A DNA stretch of 64,000 nucleotides, taken from assembly GCA_020637635.1 (NCBI GenBank), contig JACKKB010000009.1, forward strand, positions 103,495 through 167,494. The letters are read 5' to 3'. The position numbers and the translations under genes were made by a program. The stretch's first letter is position 1. Each line of letters begins with the position of its first letter. The notes under the pieces are model-generated. The model ran no database searches, was not told where the DNA came from, and saw only the letters and a list, made by a program, of their open reading frames with translations. Shown piece after piece: positions 27,529-36,278 of the stretch. This DNA is from Albidovulum sp. GTDB taxonomy: Bacteria; Pseudomonadota; Alphaproteobacteria; Rhodobacterales; Rhodobacteraceae.

Positions 27529-28062
27529 GTGCCCATGATCGTCGCCACCATCGGCCTCGTCACCGTCGCCTTCGTCTGGGTCATGCGCATGCGCAACGCG
27601 GCCACCATGGCCCAGGAACCGGCCGGGGTGGCGGAGGAGGTGATCTCGGCCGCGCGCCGGCTTGGCTTCCGCCGCCGGCAGAACAGCCATCCGGTGGACT
27701 GCGTCGACGACCCGAAGCTCGCCACCGCCGCGCTTGCCATCGCCTTCCTCGAGCTCGGCGGGCTGCCGAGCCCCGACCAGCATGACGCGCTTCTGGCTGC
27801 GCTGCAGCGGCGGTGCGATCTCGGGCTGAAGGATGCCGAGGAGATGCTGATCCTCGGTCGCTGGCTGGTGACGGAATCGAGGGGCCCGGCACCCGCCGTC
27901 ACCCGCCTCTGCCGCCGGCTGGCGAAGATCGACCGCGCGGGCGGCTTCACGCCGCTCATGGCGGTTCTGAACGATACCGCCCGCGCCGGGCGCGGCGGCA
28001 TCGTGTCCGAGCGCCAGAAGGATGCGCTCGACGAGATCGCACGAGCCTTCAAGGCCAGCTAG
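27529..28062 (+). CDS. Hypothetical protein with N-terminal membrane anchor and helical domain
   Basis: About 177 residues. The GTG at 27529 lies nine bases after a ggag site; ATG 27535 and GTG 27514 are alternatives. One N-terminal membrane helix (IVATIGLVTVAFVWVM) leads to an all-helical soluble region of about 130 residues with alternating hydrophobic and charged faces, loosely like TerB-type helical domains. I do not recognise a family with confidence. It precedes gatB by 71 bases on the same strand and could share its transcript. Codon use matches its neighbours. Confidence 0.6.
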   Translation: MPMIVATIGLVTVAFVWVMRMRNAATMAQEPAGVAEEVISAARRLGFRRRQNSHPVDCVDDPKLATAALAIAFLELGGLPSPDQHDALLAALQRRCDLGLKDAEEMLILGRWLVTESRGPAPAVTRLCRRLAKIDRAGGFTPLMAVLNDTARAGRGGIVSERQKDALDEIARAFKAS

Positions 28063-28133
28063 GGCGGCCGGCGCACCTTGTCTCGCCGCCCGCGCTCGCC
28101 TAGAAAGTGGGCCGGACACGGAAGGACGGCCCC

Positions 28134-29651
28134 ATGCTCGATATCGCCTTTGAAGCCCCGAAACCGAAGGTCATCGCCGGCGCCAGGTCGGACTGGGAAC
28201 TCGTGATCGGGCTCGAGGTTCACGCCCAGATCGCCTCCAAGGCCAAGCTCTTTTCCGGCGCCTCGACCGAATTCGGGGCCGAACCCAATTCCAATGTCGC
28301 CTTCGTCGACGCGGCGATGCCCGGCATGCTGCCCGTGATCAACGAGTATTGCGTGGCGCAGGCGGTCAGGACCGGCCTCGGGCTCAGGGCCACGATCAAC
28401 CTGCGCTCGGCCTTCGACCGCAAGAACTACTTCTACCCCGACCTGCCGCAGGGCTACCAGATTTCCCAGCTTTACGCGCCCATCGTGGGCGAGGGAGAGG
28501 TGATCGTCGAGATGGGTCCGGGCGTTGCGCGCCGGGTGCGCATCGAGCGCATCCACATGGAGCAGGACGCCGGCAAGTCGATCCACGATCTCGACCCGCT
28601 GATGTCCTTCGTCGATCTCAACCGCACCGGCGTCGCGCTTATGGAAATCGTCTCGCGCCCCGACATCCGGGGCCCCGAGGAAGCGGCGGCCTATGTCGGA
28701 AAGCTCCGCCAGATCATGCGCTATCTCGGCACCTGCGACGGCAACATGCAGAACGGCAACCTGCGGGCCGATGTCAACGTCTCGATCTGCCGCCCGGGCG
28801 ACTACGAGAAATACCAGGCGACCGGCGACCATTCGGTGCTCGGCACGCGCTGCGAGATCAAGAACATGAACTCGCTGCGCTTCATCCAGCAAGCCATCGA
28901 ATTCGAAGCAAGGCGCCAGATCGCGATCGTCGAAGATGGTGGCAAGATCGTGCAGGAAACGCGGCTCTACGATCCCGACCGCGGCGAGACCCGCTCCATG
29001 CGCTCGAAGGAAGAGGCGCATGACTACCGCTATTTCCCCTGCCCCGACCTTCTGCCCTTGGAGATCGAGCAGGCGTGGGTCGATGACATCGTGGCCACGA
29101 TGCCGGAACTGCCGGACGCCAAGAAGGCGCGCTTCGTCGCCGACTATGGCATGACCGACTACGATGCGAGCGTCCTGACCGCCGAGACCGAGAATGCGGC
29201 CTTCTTCGAGGCGGTGGCGCAGGGTCGCGACGGCAAGCAGGCCGCGAACTGGGTCATCAACGAGCTTTTCGGCCGGTTGAACAAGGAGGGGCTGACGGTC
29301 GCCACGACCCCGGTCTCGGCGGCGCAGCTTGGCGGCGTGCTCGACCTCATCGCCAAGGGCGCGATCTCGGGCAAGATGGCCAAGGACCTCTTCGAGCTTC
29401 TGTGGAGCCGCGAACGCGGCGGCGATCCGGCCGAGGTCGCGGCGCGGCACGGCATGCAGCAGGTGACCGACACCGGCGCCATCGAGGCGGCGGTCGACGA
29501 CGTCATCGCCGCGAACCCCGATCAGGTCGAGAAGGCAAGGCAGAACCCCAAGCTTGCCGGCTGGTTCGTGGGCCAGGTGCTGAAGGCGACCGGCGGCAAG
29601 GCCAACCCGGCCACCGTCAACGCGCTGGTGGCGCAGAAGCTCGGGCTCTGA
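28134..29651 (+). CDS. gatB: Aspartyl/glutamyl-tRNA(Asn/Gln) amidotransferase subunit B
   Basis: The protein has 505 residues from ATG 28134 with ggaagga seven bases upstream. The signature [10 protein letters not shown] and the LFSGAS...[19 protein letters not shown] block are present, followed by [17 protein letters not shown] and the LMEIVSRPD and [14 protein letters not shown] segments. The C-terminal tRNA-recruiting YqeY-like domain ends with [20 protein letters not shown]. With GatA and GatC (not in the window) it amidates misacylated Glu-tRNA(Gln) or Asp-tRNA(Asn). Length matches the family. Confidence 0.96.
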   Translation: MLDIAFEAPKPKVIAGARSDWELVIGLEVHAQIASKAKLFSGASTEFGAEPNSNVAFVDAAMPGMLPVINEYCVAQAVRTGLGLRATINLRSAFDRKNYFYPDLPQGYQISQLYAPIVGEGEVIVEMGPGVARRVRIERIHMEQDAGKSIHDLDPLMSFVDLNRTGVALMEIVSRPDIRGPEEAAAYVGKLRQIMRYLGTCDGNMQNGNLRADVNVSICRPGDYEKYQATGDHSVLGTRCEIKNMNSLRFIQQAIEFEARRQIAIVEDGGKIVQETRLYDPDRGETRSMRSKEEAHDYRYFPCPDLLPLEIEQAWVDDIVATMPELPDAKKARFVADYGMTDYDASVLTAETENAAFFEAVAQGRDGKQAANWVINELFGRLNKEGLTVATTPVSAAQLGGVLDLIAKGAISGKMAKDLFELLWSRERGGDPAEVAARHGMQQVTDTGAIEAAVDDVIAANPDQVEKARQNPKLAGWFVGQVLKATGGKANPATVNALVAQKLGL

Positions 29652-29681
29652 GCCCCCCCCGCGCGCGCCGCAAGACCGCCC

Positions 29682-30791
29682 TCAGCCGCCGAAGAGGCTC
29701 CGCGCCTGGGCTTCCAGCCGGGCGCGCTGAAAGGCGATCATGTCCGCGGCCGGCTGCTGGTCCTGAAGAAGGTCGAGGAACGGATCCACGACCTGGCTCC
29801 GCCGCCCCGCCAGCGCCTCGATCACGGCGAGGCCGCAGAAGGGCACATAGGCCTCGGAATAGCCGCCCTCGTGCACGGCCACGATGCGTCCGCCGCACAG
29901 TTCGCCCGCCAGTTCCATCGCATCCTGCATGAGGGCGTGAAAGGTTTCCGAATGCGCCTGCATCCGCGCCAGCGGATCGAGCGCGTTCGGATCGAGCCCC
30001 GAGGCGACGACGATGATCTCGGGCCGGAAGGCCCTGAGCGCGGGCGCAACCAGAAGCTCCATCGCATCGAGATAGGCCTGATGCCCCGAGCCCGGCAGGA
30101 GCGGGATGTTCAGGTTCGCCCCGATCCCGGCGCCGGCGCCGCGATCGATCGCGCGTCCGGTATCGGTCGGATAGCAGTTCTCCTGATGGATCGAGATGGT
30201 GAGCGTATCGGCGCGGTCGTAGTAGATCGCCTCGGTGCCGTTGCCGTGATGCACGTCCCAGTCCAGAATCGCCGCCCTGACCGGCCCGCGCTCGGCCCTG
30301 AGCGCCTCGAGCGCGACGGGGATATTGGCCAGCAGGCAGAAGCCCATACCCTTGTCCGGCAGGCAGTGATGCCCGGGCGGGCGCGAGAGCACATAGGCGT
30401 TGCGGACCCGCCCGGCCATCACGTCCGAGACGCCGCGCTTGGCCAGCCCCGCCGACAGCGCCGCGATTTCGTAGCCGCCCTGGGAGAACCCCGCTTCCTC
30501 GCCCATGTCGCCGCCGCGCTTGTCCGAGAGCGCCTTGAAACGGTCGAGGTAATGCGCCGGATGGATCCGCAAGAGATCCTCGCGCGTGGCGGGCGGCGCC
30601 GACCGCCAGTCGAGATGCTCGCCGAGACCCGAGACCTCGACGAGGTTTCGCAGCCGCCGCTTGGTCTCGGGGCTTTCGGCATAGCCGGCGGACGAGGGCG
30701 GTTGCAGGAACTTCCCGACCGGCAGGAAGAGCACGTGCTCGCCCGCCGAATGCCACATGCAGCGCTCGTCGAAATAGAACCCGGTCCTCAT
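29682..30791 (-). CDS. Histone deacetylase family zinc amidohydrolase (class II-like)
   Basis: The protein has 369 residues from ATG 30791 with a G-rich site just upstream. The zinc site is intact: RPPGHHCLPDKGMGFCL (His141/His142), ILDWDVHHGNGTEAIYY (Asp179, His181) and SGLDPNALDPLARM (Asp267), with a late HEGGYSEAY carrying the transition-state Tyr. Bacterial members deacetylate polyamines, acetylated small molecules or proteins. The putrescine-type genes elsewhere in the window make acetylpolyamine a reasonable but unproven substrate. It is convergent with gatB (30 bases) and divergent from the DUF4177 gene. Confidence 0.88.
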   Translation of the reverse strand: MRTGFYFDERCMWHSAGEHVLFLPVGKFLQPPSSAGYAESPETKRRLRNLVEVSGLGEHLDWRSAPPATREDLLRIHPAHYLDRFKALSDKRGGDMGEEAGFSQGGYEIAALSAGLAKRGVSDVMAGRVRNAYVLSRPPGHHCLPDKGMGFCLLANIPVALEALRAERGPVRAAILDWDVHHGNGTEAIYYDRADTLTISIHQENCYPTDTGRAIDRGAGAGIGANLNIPLLPGSGHQAYLDAMELLVAPALRAFRPEIIVVASGLDPNALDPLARMQAHSETFHALMQDAMELAGELCGGRIVAVHEGGYSEAYVPFCGLAVIEALAGRRSQVVDPFLDLLQDQQPAADMIAFQRARLEAQARSLFGG

Positions 30792-30999
30792 CGCGCCCCC
30801 CCCTGGCGGTCCGGCCGCACGGATGGCGGCGCTTTGCCGCATCTTTCCGCCCGCGAGGTCACAGGTAAAGCGCAAAACGCGCCGTGGCGCGAATGCACCG
30901 CCCTTTCGCTACGACGCCGGCCCCCGGGATGCGCCGCTTGTCGCCCGGCGCGCCGTCCTGTATGCCGCCGGACGTTCCGGACATCCCCGCGAGGACGAG

Positions 31000-31353
31000 A
31001 TGCAGCAATTCGAGTACCGGGTCGTTCCTGCCCCCATGCGCGGCGAGAAGTCGCGCGATGCCAAGACACCGGCCGACCGCTTCGCCTTCGCGCTGTCGCA
31101 GGTGATGAACCGGCTTGGCCGCGAGGGTTGGGAGTTCGTGCGGAGCGACACCCTGCCTTCGGAGGAACGCAGCGGGCTGGCCCGGCGGACGACGGTCTAT
31201 CACACCGTGCTCGTGTTTCGCCGCGCCCTTCCCCTGCCCGTCGCGCCCGCCGAGATCCCCGCGCCACCGCGGCGGCTGACCGCCGAGGCGCCGGAAGGCA
31301 AGGCGCCCCGGGTCCGGCGCACCCCCGAAGACGACGGCACCGCCACCGCCTGA
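31000..31353 (+). CDS. DUF4177-like small protein
   Basis: The protein has 117 residues from ATG 31000, with a gaggacgag stretch upstream. The first 75 residues contain FEYRVVPAP, then NRLGREGWEFVRSDTLP and TVYHTVLVFRR, the beta-alpha-beta pattern of DUF4177 proteins. The C-terminal 40 residues are Pro/Ala/Arg-rich and probably disordered. Function is unknown. No membrane segment or signal is seen. It is divergent from the deacetylase gene. Confidence 0.75.
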   Translation: MQQFEYRVVPAPMRGEKSRDAKTPADRFAFALSQVMNRLGREGWEFVRSDTLPSEERSGLARRTTVYHTVLVFRRALPLPVAPAEIPAPPRRLTAEAPEGKAPRVRRTPEDDGTATA

Positions 31354-31449
31354 ACCCGGAGCGCGCCCGGGACAGCCTGCGCGACTGCCTGCGGGGCGCC
31401 GCCGCGATACCCGATGGGCCGGCATTTTCCACTTTTTGCCGTTGGCCCC

Positions 31450-31477
31450 TTCAAAGCGCCCCAATTTCCCCTACACT
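31450..31477 (+). promoter_or_regulatory. Possible promoter of the J-domain gene
   Basis: TTCAAA at 31450-31455 and TACACT at 31472-31477 are 16 bases apart. They lie 39 bases before the ATG at 31517 in a locally AT-richer stretch. Each hexamer matches four of six consensus positions. Confidence 0.35.
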
Positions 31478-31516
31478 CTGGCCCCCGAGTCGAGAACGGC
31501 AAAGCGTGAGGCGCGC

Positions 31517-32143
31517 ATGACCAAACCCGATCCCTTCGGCTTCAACCTCTCGGCGGCTTCCGACAAGAAGCGCCGCTCGAAGGGCAAGCGCGGCATGTCT
31601 GGCGCCTTCGAAACCTCGAGCCGCGCCTGCGACCATGCCGGCTGCACCGAAGTCGGCCAGTACCGCGCCCCGGTCTCGCCTGACCGGCTGGACGAGTATT
31701 TCTGGTTCTGCCGCGCCCATATCCGCGAATACAATCTCAAATGGAACTTCTTCCAGGGTCAGAGCGACGACGAGTTCCAGAAGTTCCTCGACAAGGACCG
31801 TATCTGGGGGCGAGAGACCAAGCCCTTCGGCAAGCGCGGCACCGAGGATCGTGCCTGGGCCCGTCTGGGCATCGAGGATCCGATGGAGATCCTCGGCGCC
31901 AACGCGACCCAGAACCCCGGCCGAACCGCCGGCCGCCGCCTGCCCCCGACCGAGCGCCGCGCGCTTGAGATCCTGGAAGCCCGCGACACCTGGACGAGGG
32001 TGGAGATCCGCAAGCAATACAAGAGCCTCGTGAAGGATCTTCATCCCGACATGAACGGTGGCGACCGCTCCGACGAGGACCGCCTGCAGGAGGTCGTCTG
32101 GGCCTGGGACCAGATCAAGGACAGCCGCAACTTCACCGACTGA
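31517..32143 (+). CDS. J-domain protein with N-terminal putative zinc-binding motif
   Basis: The protein has 208 residues from ATG 31517. The C-terminal 60 residues are a J-domain, with helix II QYKSLVKDL and HPD at 176-178, the residues that stimulate Hsp70 ATPase. The domain is at the end of the protein, not the start as in DnaJ. The middle has four possible metal ligands: C38 and C43 (CDHAGC) and C65 and H68 (FCRAH). The basic N-terminus (KKRRSKGKR) may bind nucleic acid or acidic partners. It is likely a specialised Hsp70 co-chaperone; its client is unknown. Confidence 0.82.
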   Translation: MTKPDPFGFNLSAASDKKRRSKGKRGMSGAFETSSRACDHAGCTEVGQYRAPVSPDRLDEYFWFCRAHIREYNLKWNFFQGQSDDEFQKFLDKDRIWGRETKPFGKRGTEDRAWARLGIEDPMEILGANATQNPGRTAGRRLPPTERRALEILEARDTWTRVEIRKQYKSLVKDLHPDMNGGDRSDEDRLQEVVWAWDQIKDSRNFTD

Positions 32144-32541
32144 TCGGGCACTCGGGGAAGCGGCTTCGCGTGGCCGCGCGCGCCGGAGGGCGCCGTCGTC
32201 TGCACCGTCGTTTCATGAGCGCTTGCCCAGTGGGCCGATCTGGATCGCTACGGCCTGGCCTCCTGCCCGGCCGGCGCCATGGTCCCGGATGTCCCCGGCG
32301 CTCCGCAGGCCGCCTTCCCGCTTGTCCCAAGGCGCCTTACTCGCGCATCGCAACAGCCCTGGGCCCGGCGCGTCCCGCCCCCGATCCTGCCCGAACCGGC
32401 GGGCGCAATCCCCCCGGGGGGCGGAAAAGGCCGGGATTGGGACCCGGCCTTTCCTTGACGCGGAGGTCGGGAAAGGGCTTGCCGCCCCCCGCGCCCGTCC
32501 CGGGCACCCACGGGGCCCGGGAGTTCACCGTCCCGGGGATC
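32144..32541. other. 398-bp intergenic region between convergent genes
   Basis: No coding sequence, RNA gene or mobile element is supported here. It contains a 12-bp CCCCCCGGGGGG palindrome (32410-32421) next to a strong hairpin (32426-32452). Open frames across it are antisense or random readings of GC-rich DNA. Confidence 0.6.
32426..32452. terminator. Bidirectional terminator-like hairpin
   Basis: AAAGGCCGGG (32426-32435) pairs perfectly with CCCGGCCTTT (32443-32452) around a seven-base loop, flanked by AA on one side and TCC on the other. The A and T ends let it work on either strand. It sits between the J-domain gene and the convergent peroxidase gene. Confidence 0.6.
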
Positions 32542-33819
32542 TCACCGGTCGTCGAGCGTCTTCAGGAAAGCCACCAGATCGGCCTCATCGGCCGCGGTCA
32601 GCTTCAGGTCGCCCAATTCCTCGGTGTTCATCGTCGCCTCGAACTGCGGCTCCGGCCAGCAGTTCGCAGCCAGGGCCTCGGCCTCGGAAGCCAGCGGATC
32701 GGCGCAGCGCGGCAGCACGTCGCGGGTGTTGTAGAAATGCACGACGCCGGCCAGCGTCTTGAAGTAGCCGTTGTGCATGTATGCCCTGGACGCATCCGCA
32801 GAGAGCCGCTTGTCGAGGTTGCGCAGCGTCGGAACCTGCTGGGCTCCCATGAGGTCGGCGGCAAACGAGGCATAGAGCGGGTCGGTCTCCAGATAGGCGC
32901 CGAGACCGGGGTCCACATAGCTCGCGCCCTGCGGATTGTCGCGATTGCGCGGCACGCCGAGGTTGTCGAAGGTCCAGTCGGTGAAGATCGCGTGCTGCGA
33001 GCGGCCCGTGGGTGTCAGCACGTGGCAGGCCGCGCAGTTTCCCTTGTCCTCGGCGGTGAAGATCTCGAAACCGCGCTGTTCCTGTTCGCTGAGCGTGCCC
33101 ACGCCGGCCGCCCAGGCATCATAGCGCGAGGAAAAGGGATTGACCTCGTCGGAGGCCTCGAACGCAGCCAGCGAGATGGCGATGCGGTCGAAAGCCTCGT
33201 CGACCCGCGCCGCCAGGTCTTCGTCCTCGATCGTGATCTTGGCATCGGCATCACCGCAATCGGCGGTGAGCGCGGCCGGGATCTCGAAAACGGATGCGGG
33301 GCCCCAGACATCGGCATAGCTGACCGGATAGCGGCTCGGGTCGGACGGGTGCAGCACCCGGTCGACGACGCAGACCGCATGCGGCAGCGCCATCTCGGCC
33401 GGGTTCAGGAAGGGGCCCTGCGCCTGGTCGGCGGTCGGCGTGCCGAGCTTGCCGCCCGTCGCGCGCCCGTCGAGGAAGGCGCCGCCGACGAAGGTGACAT
33501 CATCGCCGTCGACCACGTGATGCAGGACCGGCGAGAAGGTGGCATAGGCCGCCGACGGCGGCTTGCGGTTGCCGAACCGTCCCGAGACAGAGCCCTCGAC
33601 GACGGCGCCGGCGGCATTGAAGTCGTCCCTCGGGCTGGTGAAGCCGGTCGACGGATCGTGGCAGGAGGAACAGGCCATGTTGCCCTGGGCCGAAAGCGAG
33701 GTATCGAAGAAGACCGACCGGCCAAGCATCTGTTCGGTATCGAGCGACAGCGGGTTGGCGAGCGCCGGTGCCGGTGCCGCGGTGATGAGCGCCGCGGCGG
33801 CAATGTGGATCCGATTCAT
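32542..33819 (-). CDS. Di-haem cytochrome c peroxidase/MauG-family protein, exported
   Basis: The protein has 425 residues from ATG 33819, with ggaaggg four bases upstream. It has a Sec signal peptide with likely cleavage after ALA at residue 21. Two haem-binding motifs are present: CSSCH (50-54) and CAACH (262-266), giving two c-type haems. Blocks DPSTGFTSPRDDFN, PSAAYATFSP and PTLRNL...YMHNGYFKTL are typical of MauG/bacterial CcpA-like enzymes. It would act in the periplasm, reducing H2O2 or oxidising a partner. Two additional Cys (150, 188) may form a disulfide. The AT-rich upstream region probably holds its promoter. Confidence 0.88.
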   Translation of the reverse strand: MNRIHIAAAALITAAPAPALANPLSLDTEQMLGRSVFFDTSLSAQGNMACSSCHDPSTGFTSPRDDFNAAGAVVEGSVSGRFGNRKPPSAAYATFSPVLHHVVDGDDVTFVGGAFLDGRATGGKLGTPTADQAQGPFLNPAEMALPHAVCVVDRVLHPSDPSRYPVSYADVWGPASVFEIPAALTADCGDADAKITIEDEDLAARVDEAFDRIAISLAAFEASDEVNPFSSRYDAWAAGVGTLSEQEQRGFEIFTAEDKGNCAACHVLTPTGRSQHAIFTDWTFDNLGVPRNRDNPQGASYVDPGLGAYLETDPLYASFAADLMGAQQVPTLRNLDKRLSADASRAYMHNGYFKTLAGVVHFYNTRDVLPRCADPLASEAEALAANCWPEPQFEATMNTEELGDLKLTAADEADLVAFLKTLDDR

Positions 33820-34068
33820 GGTTCCCTTCCCATACGTTTTCGGGTGGTCCCGATTATTTACAAAAACTATCAACTTTATTCCGACCAACCGGGCAAGTGT
33901 TTTCTCGCCGGCGCCTCGGACGATCGGAGCCCCCCAAAGGCGCGTCGCCCCGCCCTATAACTTTGGTTATATGAAGCAAATGCCACCCAAAGTCATAGGC
34001 GTCCCAAGATGCTGCCGAGGCGACAGAAACAGGAGATCTGTGACTTTGTTCACGATGTGGCGCAAGAA
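33820..34068 (-). promoter_or_regulatory. AT-rich upstream region of the peroxidase gene
   Basis: This stretch is markedly less GC-rich than the rest of the window, especially 33850-33895 and 33955-34055. It contains the short palindromes ATAACTTTGGTTAT (about 33958-33971) and GTGACTTTGTTCAC (about 34039-34052). They share the core ACTTTG, which could be repeated regulator sites. No confident -35/-10 pair is assigned. Confidence 0.4.
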
Positions 34069-34094
34069 CCCTGCCGGCCCGGGGGCTGGCAGGG
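34069..34094 (-). terminator. Terminator-like hairpin after msrB
   Basis: ccctgccggccc (34069-34080) pairs with gggctggcaggg (34083-34094) over 12 bp with one G-U pair. On the minus strand it is followed by TTCTTGCG, a short T-containing tail. It lies 24 bases past the msrB stop. Confidence 0.5.
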
Positions 34095-34117
34095 TCGGAG
34101 TGTCGCGATCGGCCGAA

Positions 34118-34585
34118 TCAGGCCGGATGGAAGCTGAGCGCGACCCCGTTCATGCAGTAGCGCAGCCCCGTGGGCTTCGGCCCGTCATTGAAGACATGGC
34201 CGAGATGCCCGCCGCAGCGCCGACAATGCACCTCGGTCCGCTTGCCGAAGAGCCCCCAGTCCGGCTGCGTCCGCACCGCATCGTCCAGCGGTTCCCAAAA
34301 CGAGGGCCAACCCGTGCCGCTGTCGTATTTCGTCTTCGACGAATAGAGCGGCAGGTCGCAGCCGGCACAGGCGAAGATGCCGTCGCGGTGCTCGTCGTTG
34401 AGCGGCGAGGTGAAGGCCTTCTCGGTCCCCTCCTCGCGCAGGACGTTGAACTGGCTGGCGGTAAGGATCTTCCTCCATTCGTCCTCGGTCCTGGTGATCT
34501 CGAAGTTCCCGGTCGCGGCGCGCAGACCCGTGGCACCGACCCAGGTCGCGACCGCACCGAGAAAGAGATTGCGTCGTGTCGGCAT
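34118..34585 (-). CDS. msrB: Peptide-methionine (R)-S-oxide reductase, exported form
   Basis: The protein has 155 residues from ATG 34585, with a strong aggagg site four bases upstream. Zinc ligands C73/C76 (CAGC) and C121/C124 (CRRCGGH) and the catalytic Cys144 in RYCMNG are all present, as is the GTGWPSFW substrate block. The N-terminus [18 protein letters not shown] is a twin-arginine-like signal, so the enzyme is probably sent folded to the periplasm to repair oxidised methionines. It lies behind an exported di-haem peroxidase gene on the same strand, suggesting a shared oxidative-stress theme in the envelope. Confidence 0.92.
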   Translation of the reverse strand: MPTRRNLFLGAVATWVGATGLRAATGNFEITRTEDEWRKILTASQFNVLREEGTEKAFTSPLNDEHRDGIFACAGCDLPLYSSKTKYDSGTGWPSFWEPLDDAVRTQPDWGLFGKRTEVHCRRCGGHLGHVFNDGPKPTGLRYCMNGVALSFHPA

Positions 34586-34881
34586 CGTTCCTCCTGACCG
34601 CGCCCATCCGGCGCGCTTGCCGGGCCAGTTTGCGCCAAAACGAGGTTTCAGGGGGTAACACCTTCGCCAGCACCCCGTGTGCTCGACCGGGGCCGCCCCC
34701 TCCCCGCCATATCCGGTCGGTCCCGACACATATCCCGCGCGGGCCCGACGCTGGACCCGACACCAGGCCCGAGCCGGACCGGAGCGCCGGAAGGCCAGAT
34801 GCGCTGCGCGCCTCCCTTGCACCCTCCGCCGGAATGCTCCATCAAGGCCGGGTGATGCCCGGACCCCCCGGGCCGGAGAAC

Positions 34882-35868
34882 ATGGCGGACCCGATGCCCG
34901 ATACCAATGCGAAACCCACCGAGGAAGTCTCTGTCCGCGAGGTCTTCGGGATCGATACCGAGATGAAGGTGAAGGCCTTTGCCGAACGCACGGACCGCGT
35001 GCCGGAAATCGACCCGACCTACAAGTTCGACCCCGACACCACGCTCGCCATCCTCGCGGGCTTTGCCTACAACCGCCGGGTGATGATCCAGGGCTATCAC
35101 GGCACCGGCAAATCGACCCATATCGAACAGGTCGCCGCGCATCTGAACTGGCCCTGCGTGCGGGTGAACCTCGACAGCCACATCAGCCGGATCGACCTCA
35201 TCGGCAAGGACGCGATCAAGCTGCGCGACGGCAAGCAGGTGACGGAGTTCCACGAGGGGATCCTGCCCTGGGCGCTCAGGAACCCCGTCGCCATTGTCTT
35301 CGACGAATACGACGCCGGCCGCGCCGACGTGATGTTCGTGATCCAGCGCGTCCTGGAACATGACGGCAAGCTGACGCTTCTCGACCAGAACGAGATCATC
35401 ACGCCGCATCCGTCCTTCCGGCTCTTCGCGACGTCGAACACGGTGGGCCTCGGCGACACGACCGGGCTTTACCACGGCGTCCAGCAGATCAACCAGGCGC
35501 AGATGGACCGCTGGAGCCTCGTGGCCACGCTGAACTACCTGTCCCACGACGCCGAGACCGCGATCGTGCTGGCCAAGAATCCGCATTACAACACCGAAAA
35601 GGGCCGCAAGCACATCGCCCAGATGGTGACGGTCGCCGACCTCACCCGCACCGCCTTCATGAACGGCGACCTCTCGACCGTCATGAGCCCCCGGACCGTG
35701 ATCAACTGGGCCCAGAACGCCGAGATCTTCCGCAACATGGGCTATGCCTTCCGGCTGACCTTCCTCAACAAGTGCGACGAGCTGGAGCGGCAGACGGTGG
35801 CGGAGTTCTACCAGCGCTGCTTCGACGAGGAACTGCCGGAAAGTGCCGCGAGCCAGAGCATAAGGTGA
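34882..35868 (+). CDS. cobS: Cobaltochelatase subunit CobS
   Basis: The protein has 328 residues from ATG 34882, three bases after ggag; upstream in-frame starts give no conserved sequence. It is an AAA+ ATPase: Walker [10 protein letters not shown] (71-79), Walker [10 protein letters not shown] (136-144), and sensor region [16 protein letters not shown]. With CobT it forms the ATP-driven motor that inserts cobalt into hydrogenobyrinate a,c-diamide together with CobN in aerobic cobalamin synthesis. CobN is not in the window. The stop overlaps the start of the next small gene (TGATG). Confidence 0.95.
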   Translation: MADPMPDTNAKPTEEVSVREVFGIDTEMKVKAFAERTDRVPEIDPTYKFDPDTTLAILAGFAYNRRVMIQGYHGTGKSTHIEQVAAHLNWPCVRVNLDSHISRIDLIGKDAIKLRDGKQVTEFHEGILPWALRNPVAIVFDEYDAGRADVMFVIQRVLEHDGKLTLLDQNEIITPHPSFRLFATSNTVGLGDTTGLYHGVQQINQAQMDRWSLVATLNYLSHDAETAIVLAKNPHYNTEKGRKHIAQMVTVADLTRTAFMNGDLSTVMSPRTVINWAQNAEIFRNMGYAFRLTFLNKCDELERQTVAEFYQRCFDEELPESAASQSIR

Positions 35869-36278
35869 TGGCGGTGCGGCTCGCCTGCGTCGGCGTGGCG
35901 GCCATTCTACCGCAGGCCGTCAGCGCACTGCCATTCGAGTCACGCGAGGCGGCCGATTGCGTGGCTCTCCATGCGGCGCTTGGTCCCGAGCGGCCTGATG
36001 CGCCACCGACCGAGATTGCGGCACTTGATGCCGAGGCGCTGGCCTACCGGGCGGCGGCGATCAGGCTGGCGGGCGGAAACGCGGCCGAGGTTGACGCGCG
36101 TGTCCGGGAACGTGCCCGTTCGTTATCGTCGCTTCGGATGAGCCTCAACGCGCCCGACGCCACGGAGGAGGAGGGAAAGGAAATGGAACGGGCGCGGCTA
36201 GGCAGTCTGTGCAACGATCTCGGCGAACGCCTGCCGGAAACGCGCCCGTTCTTCTTGCGCGACGAGGCGGATCGATGA
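35868..36278 (+). CDS. Small exported protein of unknown function between cobS and cobT
   Basis: The protein has 136 residues. The N-terminus [20 protein letters not shown] looks like a Sec signal peptide with cleavage after about residue 20. The mature part is about 115 residues, mostly helical, with many Ala, Arg and Glu residues and two Cys (31 and 115) that could form a disulfide. It overlaps cobS by one base (TGATG) and cobT by four (ATGA), so it is translated as part of the chelatase operon. No family is recognised. An exported protein between two cytoplasmic chelatase subunits is odd. Coding is supported by the double overlap and clean codon use. Confidence 0.72.
   Translation: MAVRLACVGVAAILPQAVSALPFESREAADCVALHAALGPERPDAPPTEIAALDAEALAYRAAAIRLAGGNAAEVDARVRERARSLSSLRMSLNAPDATEEEGKEMERARLGSLCNDLGERLPETRPFFLRDEADR

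Noticed and set aside
32170..33960. Plus-strand open frame across the peroxidase gene
   Set aside because: It is antisense to a protein with signal peptide and two CxxCH motifs.
34586..34881. Possible cobalamin riboswitch upstream of cobS
   Set aside because: I looked for a B12-box-like sequence and found none; only ordinary GC-rich leader is visible.
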